The notes: generated from the sequence alone by a model not told the origin. A DNA stretch of 64,000 bases from Dromaius novaehollandiae (GCF_036370855.1 NC_088117.1:9424001-9488000); one strand, 5' to 3'; positions 41,201-55,500 are shown, numbered from the stretch's first letter. Program-made: numbers and translations.

Positions 41201-44200
41201 CCCTGGGGAAAAAAAATAAACTGTAAAAGGACTGCAAAGATAAGTCAAAGAACAATACTGAACAGCCAAGGGTGTTCCTGGAGAAACCCCATCAGGAAAA
41301 GCTGGACAGGCAAGAAAGGTGAATATTGCAGCAAGCCTACACATGAACCACAATCACGGGGAAGCAGAACAGATATTGGTTCTGGTTATGCATAGGTATT
41401 TACTGCAGTGGTAACGGTTTCTTTCTGACTGCTTCACACTCTGAGATTAAGAGGAAATAAACTGCCCAGTCATGGTTTGGCAGAAGGTTCAAATCCTGCA
41501 CACCAGCCTCAAGGACAGCCCTAGAGCCGGGAACAGGAACGAGCTGAAGATTTCGATCCCTTATTACCAGATGCGTAACGCTGAACAGGGAAAAAAAAAA
41601 GGAAAGTTTACTCCCTCACGCGAACGTACTATAGCTGTTTCATGTCGGCTTTATTAAACTCTGTTGAGTAGAGTTGGCTGAAAATTGCTACCAAAGCTTT
41701 CATGGTCTCAGACCACTTCTTGCCAGCAGTCTTCCCCACACACACACACAAACATCTGCTTTTTCAGTCTGTACAATAAAAACCTGGGTTGGAGAACAGC
41801 CGCAGAATCCTTTTTGTGAAAGCAAAGCTTTTCAGCCCTCATTGACATCTTTTCCTTTCAAGCAAAGTAATATTCCCACCCAGCCAGAGAGAAAAAAGCA
41901 TGAACTCGAGGTCAAGGGGAAGAGCAGCCTGCCCTTTGATTTGTTTTGCCGCGGTTTTTCTTTTCCAGGCGACGAGCGGAGCAGCGCTCTGCCGTCGGGA
42001 CTTTTTGCAGTCGCTGGTGCTGGAACTGCTCAGTCTCAGCCCTGGGGTGAGGTCCCCGGGCCGGGATGGCTCTGCCCCATGTTCACATCCCTCCCGAGTT
42101 TCTTAGAGGGGAACAGAGGCGATTTCCAATCAGAGGAGAAATGCATTGAAGACAAGTTAAATAATCCACAACTGAGTCAGCCAAAGGGCATCTCAGACCC
42201 CCCAAAATCAGTGCTAATGCACAAATTCCGACTTGTGAAGGCAGTTATTTAATGGCTAAGAGCTGGCCGAGTAGCTTCACTACGAGATACGCGTTTCCGT
42301 GTGTGCATTTAGGGCTGGTACAAGCATACATCTCACTCTGAGCTTGGGAGGGAATAGTAAAGCAAATTGGTGCTCTTGCAACCATGTGTACTCCTAAGTA
42401 CTGCTATGAGCATCTGATAAATCTTTTAAAGTGTGTGTTTACAATGGATTTTATTCTTTTTACTGTTCTATACATACGAGCCCTCTGAGCAAAATAACAG
42501 ATCCTCTGACACATAGAAGAAGCCACTGTCTCATTGGCTGCCCACAGCGAAATAATTTATATTGTTATTTCCTCATCCAAATTACAAGGGTTGTATAGGA
42601 GCTTCAGAAATTCAGAGTAATCAAGGCTTCAACAGCACAGATCCTGCAGTTGCCACGCGGGCGAAAGACCCGCTATTTCGACTGGGAGTTTTGCCAACAC
42701 AAAGACTGCAAAAAAAATTGGTCCCCGAGTGTTTACTACCAATTTTTCTCTTGTTATTTTCTTCAGTGGTTAATGGAAAGTGAGGACAAGTGGAGATCAT
42801 TTAAAAATGATCTTTCAGGCCTCTCCATGGGTTTATTGCCATGGCCTATTTAGAGTACCATAAAGCTGTAAGGGGCCTATAACTTTACTGTATAGCCCGC
42901 AAGCTTCTTCGGGAAGCGAAGAGCCTTTGCATTCATGCCCTGCTCGTTTCTCCACCTCTCCCTATAACACACACGCACACGTGCAGGGACTTCTGGAGCC
43001 GCTAATTGAATTCACTCCAGTGAAAGCGTTAGCAAATTGTAAGTGACCTTTTATACAAATTTCAAAGTCAAGAATCCACCACTAACTATACGTCCCTCCT
43101 CTGCCCTTCACTCTTATGCAAAACCCACAAACAATTAAAAGAAATAATGACGAGCCCAGCGGCCCTCTTTCCTAATTAGCTGCAGGAGGCAATGTTTGCG
43201 CGCGCGGCTAAGTGCTTCAATTACCTCGGCCCTCCTCGCTGCCCTTGTTAGAGCAGACAGGTCCACTAGCCAAAAGGGAACAATTAAGGCCAGGCAGAGC
43301 CAGACAGTTTGCAGGGGGATGACGGGGCTGCGCCGGCTCTCGCACGAGGGCCAGAGCTGTAATCACGCCCCGGATTCCTGCTGGGCTACACAGAGACAAA
43401 TTAATGGTAGATAGATTGCTAGCTGCAGCCCATCCGTAACGGGGAAGAAGGGAGACAATATAGCGGTACAAGGGAACCGTAATCAGAGTTTTCCTGCTCT
43501 ATAAACCCCCCTTCAGACCAGAGGGACCTGAACATTACTGCCTTGCTGCTGCGTGTGCTGGCAGGACCCCGAGGCCCTGAGCAGAATCGCAGCCCCGCAG
43601 CTTGCGCTTTCTCTGCTGGAGATGGTCCGCGCCGGCTGCGCCGAGGAGCCCCGCATGCCGGAGGTGCTGGAGACCGAGCTGGCTCCCAGCAAGAAGCCAG
43701 CCCCGGCTGTGAGGAGCCGGCTTGGCTGCCGCAGCCTCAGCCGCGAGCCGGTTCACGCGCACAACCTCCGCAGAACGTCCCTCCCGTACACACGCACCGT
43801 GGGTCTCCCACGCGGACGTTACGCTATGAAGATAAGGGGGACAAAACGTAGGCATTTGCAAGAGGTCGTAGCTGTTTTACTCTTCTCCTGGTGGTAGGAA
43901 CAAGTTTGTTCTCCACACCGTGAGGTTTCCAGGTTTACGAGCCCATGGAGGACCATGCCAGACCCGGGTTGTTTAGATCAAAGCCAGTTCGATAGTTATC
44001 AGCTCCACCACAGGGCCAGAACATCCAAGATGTGGGTTGCAGCCTGGTGACAATGACGTCTATAAACCAAGGTTTAAGCATGCCCCCTCTTTCGCTGGAA
44101 CTAGAGCTAATCGCTTCAAATGAAACAATTACCAGGCACAGGAAGATCACTTGACACGGACAGTCCTACCATAGGACAAATCCATCCCATCGCAAAGCAC

Positions 44201-47200
44201 ATCCACAAGAACACGACGACGCTGGTGCCTTGGAAGGCCATCTCCTCCGTGGGCTGAAGACCCCATAGGAAGACTCCGGCTACTCAGCAGACCATTTTAG
44301 GTTGAGGGAAGCTAGCATGGACTAAGACCCACAAAACTCCCTGACACCTCATTAACCTTTTGGAAAAAGGATTAAAGTTTCAGGATAGCTGGTGGTGTTG
44401 TGATACTGTTTTATATCAGGACTGTTAAAAAATACAGCGAGACAATCCACCTATTGCATAAGCACCCAGGCAGGGCCAGATCCTGCTGCTGCTCAAGTGC
44501 CATTGAAATCAGAGGGTTGAACGTGGTTCCTAGGAGCAGCGTTGTCAAAGCAGCCCAAACAGCTGCACAGCCACCAGGGAGCCTGCAGCCCGTGCAAATC
44601 TCCGCTCGCCCGCTCCGCTCCCCGCCGAAGCTTGTCCTGACTATCAACGGGAGACAGCACTGCAGGAGCCGTGGTACACGGTGAGGAGCTCTACCAGAAA
44701 AAGAGTGGACCTTTGCACTAAAACATTCACAAGCCAATATGCTTTCGAATTATACAAGGAAAAAGCAAGCACAAGCCAAGGTTTTGCTATTTTACAGCAC
44801 AACTTAGCAATTAGATTGATCGTGTCTTTTAAGCCAGTATAAAAGCCCTTCCTGAGCAAAGTCCTTCGTATCCACTTTTGCCAAGTACCTTTTTATTCAG
44901 CCGATACGTAAACCTTTGAAAACAAGTTTGAGGGGAGACTGACAACCTTGAAACCTCAGGAGCAGCATGGCACTGACGGGTGCTGCTCTCACAGCTGAGT
45001 ATTATAGATAGATTTTAATTTCATTTTAACAAAATAGCTGTCTCCAGTGGAAGAAGCATCAAGAGCTAAATGAGGACCCGTCTTGAGCTGAATCTCGTTG
45101 AACAGACCTCGGCACTGTCATTGATTTTCTGGGAAGAAAAAAAATGCCTCTGGCTACTAAACCAAATTAGTAGTCACTGATGACCAATTATTTTGCCCCA
45201 CTGTGAACGGAGAGGCGTACTAAAATTCCAGTTTGTCAGACCCAAGGCTCTCTTCTCAAACACCTTTCAACAAGCGTGTAGCAAAAGTCCCTCAGATGGT
45301 TCTGACGCCTTCCTGTTTTTGGCAAGTTCTCCTTCTCCAAAGTTTTAATGAGCTGCTGCTATGAGGATGGCCTGCCAGAAAGGGAGCCCTTCCAAGCGCC
45401 ATAGCGCACTATTTGGCATGCTGCACAAATCACAGCTGTCAGAATTTATACACACATACACAAAAAAATGTCAGCCTAATGTTTGCAAATTATAATTACC
45501 ATTTCCCTTGCATGTCCCTGGTGCCTTCATTTTAGATAAATCCCAGCTCTGAGGTATCAGCTGCAAAGCACTGAAGGCTCACATTGAATAGAATAGATTT
45601 AACTAGTTTGTAGCTCGTTTAAGGCCTACACCGGTTTATTTTAATATTGTTAATACTTTATTATACTTTTTAACATTGTTTTTACAGTAAAATAACCCAT
45701 TAGAAGGCTGCAGCTTCTTTTCCAAGAGACTTGTGGTAGAACAGCGTACCACATTTTATAACCAAGTTAGCAGGCACTTGTCATTTCAGTTGAATGTAGG
45801 TCTAAATCCTGACTCTTGAAAGTAATTTATAGAGAAAGCGTATTAGAGAGACAGGAACTGTTTCAGGGATAATAGTTTTGAAAATGTGCATAGATAAGCT
45901 TTAAAATATTTAGGAAATGTCAGCATTAGAAGTGGCTCCAACTATTTGACTATAAAAGGAAGCAGCTGATTATTTTTTCCACAATTATAAATAATTTGTT
46001 ACATCCTATCAGAACTTCTTTCCTTTTCTTCTCCATGGCAGGGTGCTTGTGCCAAAACAAGGAGATCTGAGTTATTCTGAACGAGATGGGTTTTAATCCA
46101 CAATAAGTATTTTCAGCGGATGCTTTCCCCCTCCCCACAGCACCCACAGACAAGAGCAGCAGCAAAATCCTCCCAGTTCAGAGCAGTGACAAAAGAAAAC
46201 AGAGCAGCTCAATCCTGTCCTTAAATAACACTAACGCGAGAGAAGAGTTTCCCATAGGTCAGCTGCAAATGAGAAGTACTGACATAGCACCAAATTGCAC
46301 TGATACCAGGGCCAAAATTCCCATCCACTCCAATGGGATCAGCATTTGACCCACGAAGGGAAACCTCCTCATTGACATTTCTGACTAAAGTTGCTGGAGC
46401 AGGCTGTGTTACCCAAAATCCCCTCCTCTCTTCCCCACTTTCTCTGTATTTCTCTCAAAGGAGCCCGGAAAAGACAGATGAAGCATCACTTTCTACAGCC
46501 CCAGCAGAACATAAGCGGATAACTCAGCACACAGGTTACTCCTACTAATTTCAAAGAGGTGGCTCATGCATGTATTATCCCAGGCATGATTCTATACTTT
46601 GCTGGATCAGGACTTAAATGTGATTAATCACACAGCAGGGAAGAACCTCTGAAGAGCATCAACCCAAATGTGTCCTTTCAAGCATTTACTTACAAGCCAG
46701 CTGTGGACTAATCAGTCACCAACTGGCTGGTCCATCAGAGATGGTAAAAGTCACCTCCACAGAGATGTAAACACACATTCAGCTACCACAAAAATCAATA
46801 ATCAAACACTCCCCACAAAGCCCTGGTGTTGTCCTGCTTTTCTCCCTGCTATCTGGGCACACCAGGAAAGCTTCTGCCTGGGAGAGCAAAGCCCTTGTGC
46901 TCAGCAAGCAGACGTCTAGCACGGCCGTTCCTACCCACAACGATGCCAGCGCTGGCTGGGGCATTTTCCACTCCTCCACCAGTTTTACTGCTGTACTGGT
47001 GCATACTGCAGCATGATACAAGGTCGAGCCAAGATCCCCCCTGGAGTTATCCCAGGGTGGCACTGGGCAAGGATACAAGCCCACGCGCACGGCGCACTAG
47101 GTACTTGCGCCAGGACTACCAAACTCTACGCCGTACAATGAGACTGGAGCCCCATCCATGCAATAAGCCACCCAGCACTTGTCAGAACTACCCCAGTTTT

Positions 47201-49529
47201 GCCAGATCTTCCATGCCTTGTAAATAATTTGCCCAGCTCTGATCGACATGAAACACCAAACTGGAAGGGAAGGAGGGGGAAGAAGCGAAGGCAAGGGGTA
47301 AGTGGCAGCGTCCCCCTTGGCACAGGGCGTCTCCAGATAACAGTCCGGAGCACAGCTGATTTGTAAGCAAAGCCTTGAAAAGCCCTGCAGCATGTGATCT
47401 ATGAAACGGGAGGTCTGCAGAAGGATGTCTCCTCTGATATGAATGCCCCCTTGGGATGTAGACTGCTGGATTGCACATCTAGTATCATTAGAAAACACGA
47501 CCATAGATTAGGCTGTTTTGAAGCATGCGGTGTGCAATAATTAAGTAATAAAAGTCACGGCAGGGGTGAAGGAACAAGGAACAGAAGAGTTACTATTTGC
47601 ATACGCGCTGCTGGCACCCTCTGCCACTGTCAAAGATCCTCCAGACTGCTAAAAGCTGGCTGCTACCAAATTCAGACGGATTCCTGCTGAAAACCTGGAA
47701 GCAGCAGAAGCAGCCCTCTCCGTGGCCCAGCGGATAGACTCTCTCCATGGAAACCCACCTCCTGGAGGAGGCCCAGGAGAAGCCCCAGTAGCGAGCCCCA
47801 GACACCAGCATCTCGCGGCTGGTCTGGACAGGCAGGGAAACCTGTGCCTTTCTGTTATAGAAGCCAAAGGCACTGCAGACCACAAGTGTGAGCAGAGCTG
47901 GGCCTGTTAGCTCCATGTTGCCACTAGTTGCTGCTGAGATGGGAAAAGGCCCTCCTCAGGAAGGTGTGCAAGGACAAGAATTGGTAAAAATTAAGCTGGA
48001 GGTCCTCCACCACCTTCTCGACCCTCAGGAGTTCAAATGTTCTTTGCTGGGGAAAAAAATAGCACCACAACCGCAGTGATAAGTGATACGCTGTCCTCAT
48101 GGCAAGAAAGCTGCTGCTCCATTGCTCCCACTGCCATTTCTGCCTTTCATGGTGGCTGAGGAAGCCAAAGCATCCTCACTTTCTAGGTGCAAGGCACAAG
48201 TCCAGGCTGCAGCTCTGCCACAAGCTGGTCAGGCTAATGCCAGCTCAGTGCGGCTAACTTGGACGCTGCCCAACAAGCACCTACTTTCTTATTTTTACCA
48301 TTTCTGTAGAACCACAGTCATCAACAGCTGTTCCCTGCTGCTGTCCCCTCCTGGCTGGGATGCTCCCAGGTGCCCCGTTTCAAGGGGCAAATCCATCCAG
48401 CAAGCACAGCTGAGGCACTAGGCTGGGACTCAGCAGTTTGGGCTTTCCACTTCAGACACCTGACCTCATCTGCACTGAGTTTGTTTCTGTCTGTGCCCAG
48501 ATTGCTTAAGACAGCACTTCTCCCTCTCACTCAATCCATCATTGCATCTGATTTAGCTTTTTGGAATAATATAGCAGTGTTATTTTAGCAAAACACACTT
48601 TACACCCACTAGTACAAGGGCCCAGCAGGACTATTTACAACTGGTCAGAGCCAAAGCTGCTGCTCTGAGCTCCAGGATGGTGATGCAAAGGCCAAGCTCA
48701 CTTCAGGATGTTGCCCCCATGGGTGCTTTCATTCCCCACAGTTGGGCACAAGCAGAGGAATGCTCTCCGGGAGCTGCGACATGGTGCAGGGCTGAGCCAC
48801 AGCCTGCGGGCTTGAGCGGAGGTGGTGATGTGGCCCCTGCAGGATGGATGCGCAGAGAGGTTGCTGGTGCCCAGTCTGGAGACTGCCCTGGGGTGGTCCT
48901 GCTGCAGGGTACCACAAGCACGTGCCATTTGCGGTGCATTGCAAACTGCAAAGAAATGGATGTTTGATTCTTCCTCTAGGTAGAGGAAGACTTTCCCATT
49001 GCAAGGGTTTATCCATGTTGTCACTAGCCACATTTTCCATCAGAAGCAGAGAGAGGAATCAGCATGGGGAGGCAAAAAGGGGCATTAACCCTGGAGATTA
49101 TTGTTGTCTTTTTAATGTTTCCTAGGCCTTCCACTCCCTTCTTTGATCTCCTCCATCACAAGTACAAGGAGCTGTGGATGGAACAGCAGAGGGCAACAAC
49201 AGTGATCCAGCGAGAGGAGAAAAAAAAGGTGATAACTCTGCAGTTGTCCTTTTCCTTCCTTTGCCCCAGGCACGCATAGCACTGCTACCTGGCACGAGTG
49301 CCCACCGCCCCACGGATGGATGTGTCCCAGCCACAGGGAGGAAGCTCAGCTGGGAAATTTTTTTCCCTGACTACTAGAAGGTTGGCAAAGCATAACTAAA
49401 AGATCAGCTGCTTCCAGCCTGAGCTGAGCCTGGCTCTGGCCAGAGCATGTCCAGCAGAGCAATGCTGTGGGAGCGAACACCAGATGTGCCAATCACTGTG
49501 TGTGTGCCTGAAAGTGACCTAGAGACAAA

Positions 49530-49568
<39 letters not shown>

Positions 49569-52500
49569 GAATTTTGTTTCTAAGGATACACCCAGGAGCT
49601 GAGTGAGACACCTATCCAGCTATCATTAAGCATCTGTCTGCATTGATATGCCTCTAGTCTCTGTGTACCCAGCTGAGCACCTTATCTCAATAAAGGTGGA
49701 GGCTCTAATTCTCATTTTCACCCATGCCTCTTTGCATTGCAACAATACTAAAAGTCCCTGTCATAATAAAGAATTAGGCTTCAAATTATCTTAGGCATTT
49801 AATGTCATCCTCACTGCAGGAGCCCCACAGACTGTCCTTAGGAGACCATCAGCTCTGCTCAGGTTACTGGTGACAAAGGACAAAACAACAGAGCAGGCAG
49901 CAAACGTTCAAAGGACCCACACTAGCCCTGATCTTGGCACCCGCGCAGTTGTTAGAGGGAAACTCTGTGCCATTAAACATAGCAATATTGTAATAACATT
50001 TAAAAGCAGCCAACGACTGGTTTATTAGTTAATGGCTCAAAGAAAAGTTGAGCTAATATGGTAATGACCAATTTCAATGGGCTTACTGCCATCACAAAGT
50101 ATGCTTTATAGTTGAAGCACGAGAATACAGTGTTCTTAATTAGCAGCTATTTTATGAATGCACGCATCTAGGATACTGGAAAAATGCATTCTTACCTGAT
50201 CTATTAATGACTGATGCTTTTAATAGCTAAGTTCCCTCCATCGAGTTTCTGAAGCCTGCAGCCGCCAATTGCTAAATTAAGCAACACAGACCTATCTACT
50301 AGACCACGCAGCAAACAGATCCCCCAGGGTTTCACACGTTGGCCGAAATATTCACCCAGTACCTGCACTGGCTCGTGCTGGGACTATCAAGCATTGCAAA
50401 CTGCAATTAGCCAGGAGAGCAACACCCAATGGACAACTGCAAAGTTTTCCCTGTGGTGGGGGCGGCAGGAAGGACTTCCACAGCTGGTGATGGCCCACTG
50501 CCCTAGCTCAAGCACAGGGCTTCCTATGGACAGCAGTCACCTCACTGCCATGCAAGATAGGCACTGTGATAGCAGGCGGGCGTTCATGCTTTCCTCATCA
50601 CTGTGTTCTAGATATCAGCTTTAGCCATATGGATATGAGAGATGACCCAGATCAGGTAAGTATCAGCGTCACATTTTCCCAAAGGGATGCACCAGTGACC
50701 ATTGTTCCAAACTGACTTTTTGCCTGGTTCATCCCAGTGTCATTTTGCTGCATGGCCCTGGCCTGATGGATAGAGCTGTGTGGCCATTTCAAGCCTTTTT
50801 CTTATTTATCTTGTTACAGAAAGAGAAAGCTTATGAAACTCGCACCACACTTCTCCGAAAACACCCACTACCTGCAAAAGAGGAGTCCTTCTGGCACTTG
50901 CCCCGCTTGGAGAAGGTATGGAGCGCTTGTCCAAATGCAGTGATTACCTCTAACCTTGTCCACATGCCCCAATTATACCCTTAACGCATGATGAAGATAG
51001 ACATGAGGTTCTTGCCTCAGAGCTCAGTGTGCGAGACCCAGACCCTGCAATGCTCCTGCACTGGACACGTTCAAACATCAGCCCCTTTTGGGCTTCAGGG
51101 TGGGATTTTCTTTTCATGCAGCTGTAGGACCTGGAAGGCAGGCAGCAGTTGCACAGATGATGGGTTAATGACTTGTTTGCTCACTTGTGTGCACTTTCAT
51201 GAGCTTCACCAGATTAGAAGCCTCTTTTCACACCTCCCCATCACTACTCAGGCAGCCCTTGCTCTCTACTGGCATCCCAGCATCCAGCCTTCCCACAGCT
51301 GCCCTGAACAAGCAGGACAGTCACATCTGTGCTTGTGCAGCCTCTCACCCTCTCATCTCATCATTAACCTGATGTGGCTTGAACTAGTTATGTGTTTCAA
51401 GAAGTATTTTCCCCTCAAGAATACGATTTCCAGAAAGCCTGCACTCTTGATAGCTCTCTAAACTACCCGATTTACAATATTCTGAGACCAAGCTGAGGGT
51501 CTAACCAGGTTACAGGTGTATATGATACTTCAACTGATCCAAATAAGAGTCTAGGTGAAGGTTTCTTGTTCTAGCAATGGGATCTAAATAGCTCCCTGAA
51601 TTCATCTATGCATCCTGCTGGGCTCTGGGGTACTTGTTTGAATCCTGCTAGCTTTGTTTGTGGTGTAAATTGCAGGGAAACTTCAAGCGAAGAGCTGGGG
51701 GCATTTTAGGAAGGAAGCAAGAAGAGTTAGGCAGGGAGAACGGAAAGGAGACGCCAGGAAGTCTGAGAGCACTGAAACCCTGCAGGGAGTTTACGTGGCC
51801 AAAATCATATCTGGCATTGATAGATACCACTGCAAAGAGCCTCTCAGCCTCCGCCCAGGCCCTTGTTCCGATTTTTTTTTTTTTTGCTAAGCTGTTGATT
51901 TTTAACTGTAGTTCAAAACAACGAAGAGAGCTTGTGACTTCCTGAAGCTAATGTACTTGAACAAGTTGGAGAGTTTCGACCAAGAAATGTGTTTTGCACC
52001 ACCTTGATGTATTCTTCTTATGTCCTGTCTAAGACTGTCCGATTAGCATATGTCAGTAATCATTTATCCCGGCTGCCTGTCAGCACAGAGCTGCTGCTGC
52101 TGCGGCTAGTGTCAGGGAAGGAACATGACCGATCGCTGTTAAACAGATTGTGCAAGTCACACGAGATACTGGGGCAAGCCTCCTCTTTAGAGCTCCTCTC
52201 ACCCCAGACCTTTCCATCACTATTCATTTTTCAGCCTCTGCTTTGCTTTTCCATGCTTTCCCTTCTGTTTCATCTGCAATTGCAGTTCCTCCCCACCTGC
52301 AGGTCTCCCACCCAGCTCCTGAGTCTTCCCCTCTCCTTCCTGCCTTTTCTCCTTCCTCTCTCCTCTTCCCTTCTTCCTCAGGAGCAGCAGCTGGGGCAGG
52401 AGGGACAGTTCATTTGCATCTTTTCTGTAATCCTCCTCTTCCTCCCTACATTAACCTGGAAAGTTTGCCTTGTCCCAGATGCAGATCTAACAGGCACAGC

Positions 52501-55500
52501 CCATATTAGAACTTGGATCAGGAAATTCATTGCTCAGTGGAACTCCAGAGCCTGGCTTCCTCCATGAAAAATTAAGTTTGCTTGTGCATCCATAAGTTTT
52601 TGCCCTGTGAGGAGCAGTAATGACCTAAGGAAAGCTGATGGCTTCACAAGCCGCTCAATAGCCTCCAAGCTGTGCCTTAATCTGTGTCTCCATAAAGCTG
52701 GGTCCTGAGTAGGCAGTGATGGAACAGCCTTGAAAGACAACAGGTTGGTCCAGCCCTTCAACCAAGCACAGCCAGACTGCAGGATTCACTCCATCACACT
52801 CCACAAGTGTGACAAAAAGGAGCTCTCCAGAGTGAGGTGAGGAAATTTGTTCTTGCAGCATTTCTGCCCTCATGAAACCTCTTTCCCAGGCACTTCCTTG
52901 GTGGTGAAGAGCTACCTTATGGCTTTAAAACTGACTCCATTGCCTGGGCAGGACAGTTTTTCCACACTGTCTACTTTAACCACTTTACCAAAATGCTGCC
53001 TTTGATTTATATAATGCACAGTTAACAGTCAGTACATGTCTCAGGCCCTCTGCTCTCATCCAAAATACAGACTAAAGGCCAGAAGAAGCTTTGAATAGTA
53101 CCAGCTTACACATGAAGTGGCAGAGTGCTGCATGTAGATGTTCATGAGGGAGCTGCTTTGAATTACAAGGCTCCTTAAAGCAGGTCCCCTTTCTCAGGCT
53201 CCCCACTACCCCTGCCAGGCTTCCCCACCACCACCAAAAGGTGGGAGTCTCTATTACTAGGGTCTGACTAGTCATCTGATTTTTCTCTACTAGAAGCCCA
53301 TCCATCCTGGAAGATCCTCTAGTGGCAGGGACTTGCAGAATGACATCACAGAAAAGCTAGACCTGTCAAGTCCAAGCAGCAAGGTCTGGACTTGAATATT
53401 TTAGTTTTCAGGGGAATTATGCTGAAGTCCTATGGATTCCAGTGGTATCTAAGCATGCGGTCATCAGCTTTTCTGAATTGGGGGTGAGCAGACAAAGACT
53501 GTCAGATTTTTTTCTTATTTTGGTTAGCACCCATGAAAGGCAAACAGCTAATCGACAACTGGGGGGAAGCGGGGGGAGACAGAGCTGTGCCAGCCACACA
53601 GCTCCAGTGCTCCAGCAGAGAGGCTGTGGCCCGAGGCTGGTGCGAGGCACAGGGGTGCAATATGTCCTCAAGCCATTCATCCTTGTTGTCTGGTGCCTTT
53701 CCCAGCCTGGCCTGTCTGGGGGAGTGGTGCAGAGCTCCCTGCTAGGGCAATGTTTGTGATTCACAGCAGTGGTCAGCAGAAAGATGACATTTTATTCTTC
53801 TAGGCCCATAAAAAAAGGTAGAAAGGAGAATTTGCTCTACATTTTTTTCCTGGCCCCTCACATATAGCTGCAAAAACTGGGCTTACCTGTCTTTACTGGC
53901 TCTTAAACTGGACTTTCCTCTAGGGCCAGGCAAGACCATCACCTGGCATCATGCTAGGGCTTGTAGAGGAAGCCGAAGAGAGGAAAACAAAGCAGCTTTG
54001 CCCTCCCCACTAATTGCCTCTGCCTTCTCTCCGCGTTGCCAGGGCTGTGATATTACATAGTCATTCAGTCGCTAAAGTATGGACAAATTGACTATATTTT
54101 CATTTGGATTTAGGTTTCAGCCCCACTGCTTTAGAATAATAGCCCACACTATTAAGCTAACCATGTGATTTACAGGCTCTCCCACGCCAGGCAATCGCTC
54201 CTGCTTTGCGTCTCGCTCTGGAAGACTAACCTGGCGCGTGGTCTCCTGGGCCCCCCCAGCTCGCAGAGACGAACAGGTCACGGGGAGCCAGTCATGTCCT
54301 GGCGAGCAGTTCATTAGTGAAAGTTGCTGAATGGAAGTATTTTTATTTTATTGTTTTACAAAGCCCAGGACTTAACCCCTTGCTTGCCTCGGTGAGGCAT
54401 GTCTACTGCCCTCCCCTCCTCAGCCACCCACAAGAAGGTCTTTTACCCCGAGAAAACCTCTGCCCTATGTGCAGTGCCATGAGTCCTGGGCACAGATTTT
54501 GGTAACAGAGCTAGGACTTTGCACCAAGACTTCACTGGGCATCTTCCCACTCAGGCACCCTAGGAGGGGAGGGAGCCCCGTGCTAACTAGATACCAGGAG
54601 GCAAGAATAGTCCCCGTGCCACCCAGCAGCCCTGGGTGCAGTGCCAGAAGCCCACCCCACATGCCCACAGCAAGGCACAGGGCTCCCACCCCTGAACTGT
54701 ATTCCCCAGGTATTGCAAGAGCTCAGGCAACCAACACAGGCTCAAACAGGCACCCCCATCTCCTGGCTCACAGGATGCGTCTCATCCCCACGTCACTCAC
54801 TGGGGCAGAATGGTACCCGTGTCCACCAGTTCTCAGAAGGACATTGCTGCCAATGCAGAGCATCCCCTGAGGCCCTGCTGCCTGCAGAGTGCGAGTGCAG
54901 GGTGTGACTTATCCTGCCTTCACCTGAATATTTGACAGTCACAGTCCAAACCTGTAAGTCAACACTGGCCACTCTGGGATAGACTCTCAGGGCTCTGCCA
55001 AGTCAGTCCAGAATGGCAGTGTGTTTTGGTGGAAGCGCTTCACAGCAGCGATGTAGAAGGACAGAATTTGCCCGTGCATCAAAATACCTACTTCCACCAT
55101 GTGTCACTGACACACGTTAAGTTTTTTTTCTTTGCTCGTTAGAGAATTCCAACTTGTGCAGACATTCAAGGTTGCTTTCCAGGGAGAAATATTCTTGTTT
55201 ACTTGACCAAATAGGGGGAGGAAAGAAAATGCAGCAACTTTGGACAACACTTTTGTCAACACGCGCTGCCTTCCCGAGCAGATGAAACGAGCTGTGCTCG
55301 ATGCGCAATATGAATAAGCAATAAGCAATTGACGAGCAAGTGTTCGGGTACCTTGGCAAAAGACTTAATTTGCAACCTGGCACAAAATCAAAGGCTCTGT
55401 CAACGCATGAGCGGCTCTCCCGCGTACGCCTTGCGTTACCTGGGAAAGCTCTGTCAGGTAAATTTCCAGTGAAAGTAATTAGAGGAATCCCCACTGTATA

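Larger units (their letters stand above)
35988..49125 (+). other. CFAP77: CFAP77 intron, 13.1 kb, with several candidate regulatory blocks
   Basis: Enhancer-like, unique AT-rich blocks are at 36960-37640, 42840-43480, 45430-45560 and 45590-45960. CpG-rich patches are at 39380-39620 and 43540-43760. A (CA)n tract lies near 41729-41750 and a CT-rich tract near 39200-39240. An octamer on the - strand is at 47595-47602. The rest (38000-42300 and 46200-49100) has only chance open frames. Confidence 0.6.
49229..50819 (+). other. CFAP77: CFAP77 intron, 1591 bp
   Basis: It holds a T30 homopolymer at 49534-49563, an AT-rich enhancer-like block at 49970-50230, and a possible 44-nt cryptic exon at 50612-50655 with consensus splice sites. 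Confidence 0.75.

Noticed and set aside
50612..50655. Treating the 44-nt segment as a constitutive CFAP77 exon
   Set aside because: It would shift the frame between two phase-0 exons and bring a stop, so it is kept only as a possible alternative exon.
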